Below, one piece after another: positions 62,791 to 64,000 of a stretch of DNA of 64,000 nt (position 1 is the first letter of the stretch; every line of letters starts with the position of its first letter). The DNA lies in the NCBI GenBank assembly GCA_036346405.1, contig CM070566.1, forward strand, positions 12,705,533 through 12,769,532. Direction: 5' to 3'. The stretch comes from Phyllostachys edulis. Its lineage: Eukaryota > Streptophyta > Magnoliopsida > Poales > Poaceae. Made by a program: the position numbers and the translations under genes. The notes under the pieces were generated by a model. It had not been told where the DNA came from. It saw nothing but the letters and a program-made list of their open reading frames with translations, and made no database searches.

Positions 62791-63440
62791 TTTCAAAGAA
62801 AATAAATTGTGGGTCGTTTTTTGAATTATTCACACGAATTCAAGGCTAGCCCTCGGAACACGCACAATTGCATTTGGGCCTAACATCTAGTATATGTATG
62901 ATTGGATTCCATGTAACATCCAACTATGCCTTGACTTATTCAAATAACCCTGCAAACATGTAACAGTAATAAGAAATAGTTTAGCCAAACTAGCAATTAT
63001 TTATTAATGATCATAATTAAAGGGGTAACAAGCACCTAGCCATACTTTTGGTTGCTATTGTGATGCTTGGAATCCAAAGCATAACCAACCATGCTTAAGC
63101 ATTCAGTTAAACAAGGGCAGGGTTGTCAACATTAATGGCCATATGCAAATTTGTTACAAAAAAACAGAAACCAAACATTTGGGGATTTTATGTTGGAAAT
63201 ATCGACAATATTTTAATTCTGTTTTTTATTATGAGGCAAAGATCACAAATAAGTATTGATGCATAAAACAATGCTAACATTAGGCAACTCATTGTACTTC
63301 TCAACATACGCAATAACAATATTATAATGAGCAATTTGATAGCACAACCAACTTACAATCGGGCTTGATGAAGAATAGAAAGCGGCGTAGACTCGATGCA
63401 AAGACCTGAGAACTTAGATGAAGCGGAGCGCCGGCGGTCG
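62791..63440. other. No gene; segment absent from the 17.9 kb copy
   Basis: About 650 AT-rich bases separate the two parts of the repeat here, while the 17935-17970 region joins them with about 35 bases. It could be an insertion here or a deletion there. I found no terminal repeats or duplication. Confidence 0.5.
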
Positions 63441-63640
63441 CCTGAGATGTCTTGCCCGAAACCTTATTGCCGCTCCGTGCGGTACTCTCTCGGCAATGGT
63501 TGGAGATATCCGATCACCCTCCTTCCGGTGCGTCGAGGAGAAGGGATGGCTTGGTGTTGGCGCAAAAATACGACATGAAGAAGCACCAACACACGATTTG
63601 ATAAATAGCGACAAGATTGAACCCAAGCGACTTTAGGATT
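63441..63640. repeat. Interspersed repeat, second part
   Basis: This matches 17965-18090 (GAAACCTTATTG, GGAGATATCCGATCACCC, GAGGAGAAGGGATGGCTTGG). Frames differ between the copies, so coding is unlikely. Confidence 0.65.
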
Positions 63641-64000
63641 CAACTGGCGAAAAACCTGTATAAAACACCTAGGCGGAGCTAGTCGTGGTGTTGAGGCAGC
63701 GGCGATGTCCTGACAAGGTCCTTGAACCTGGCCGGGAAAGCAGAAGAGATCGGAAAGAAAACAGGACTACAGGGAAGCTACGGTAGAAAAAATAGTAGAT
63801 GCAAATTGTATTGATCAATTGGTGATGATTTCAATCGGCCATGATCCTCTTCTATTTAAAGAGTGGCAGGTCTTAGCCGTAAGAGATTAGAACTCCTAAA
63901 ACCGAATAAGATTCATAGATATGATTCGGTTATATCATCTGATCTCCAGACTTTCTATAACTAATAAATCTTTCCTATTCAAACACGTAAGCTTCCTCGA
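63641..64000. other. No gene; possible start of an LTR or transcript leader on the minus strand
   Basis: On the minus strand CTCTTTAAATAGAAGAGG (about 63850-63867) resembles a TATA box, and the sequence continues beyond the window. No domain is seen. Confidence 0.35.

Overview
This window is nuclear DNA of a grass (Poaceae), probably a rice-type genome. The evidence is a pair of Xa21-like receptor kinase genes with the single kinase intron of that family, an F-box/LRR gene fragment of the type amplified in grasses, a CACTA element with CACTACCAGA ends and TTTCCCGAGTG subterminal repeats, a copia LTR opening TGTTGGAAATATGCCC, and gypsy LTRs opening TGTAACATCCCG. Genus-level placement is inference. 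I see no intact, clearly functional protein-coding gene. Almost everything is transposon, transposon remnant or pseudogene.

Layout. 1-1997: a repeat found again at 60.8-62.5 kb, cut by a copia element. 1998-9.5 kb: remains of three minus-strand retroelements joined head to tail (copia pol with 3' LTR, a gypsy-type element with a PF04195-like gag, and a copia gag). 9.57-12.45 kb: the copia 5' LTR, containing a complete nested solo copia LTR with a GACTC target-site duplication. 12.45-16.98 kb: a gypsy gag with zinc knuckle joined straight to its polypurine tract and 3.55 kb LTR, with no pol. 17-21 kb: repeats, MITEs and a hairpin-forming minisatellite. 21.6-25.4 kb: a LINE fragment split in the middle of its zinc-finger codons by a 3.36 kb solo LTR. 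25.9-26.6 kb: a Tourist-like MITE inserted into another copy of itself in opposite orientation. 26.6-29.5 kb: an F-box/LRR pseudogene, a minus-strand LINE carrying its own retroposon, and a copia 3' end with a 114 bp LTR. 29.94-34.65 kb: a 4.7 kb solo LTR flanked by CAAGT.

34.9-38.2 and 44.4-47.8 kb: two directly repeated minus-strand LRR receptor kinases. Both would encode a signal peptide, an LRR ectodomain, one transmembrane helix and a non-RD kinase (HCD in place of HRD). Both are broken, but at different places. The four breaks in the second copy are all one-base contractions of G/C runs, so sequencing error has to be excluded. The segment between them holds an AT-rich minisatellite element and a Mutator-type MITE with a perfect 9 bp duplication (ACCCGAGTG).

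49.648-60.699 kb: an 11 kb CACTA (En/Spm) element with a TAC duplication, a degenerate TNPD/tnp2 transposase gene and a second TNPA-like gene. It sits in a repeat whose empty versions lie at 20.5 kb and 39 kb. 60.7-64.0 kb returns to the repeat seen at 1-2 kb and 17-18 kb.

The genes do not form a pathway. The common theme is layered insertion: perfect target-site duplications and empty paralogous sites allow insertion order to be read directly for at least seven events.
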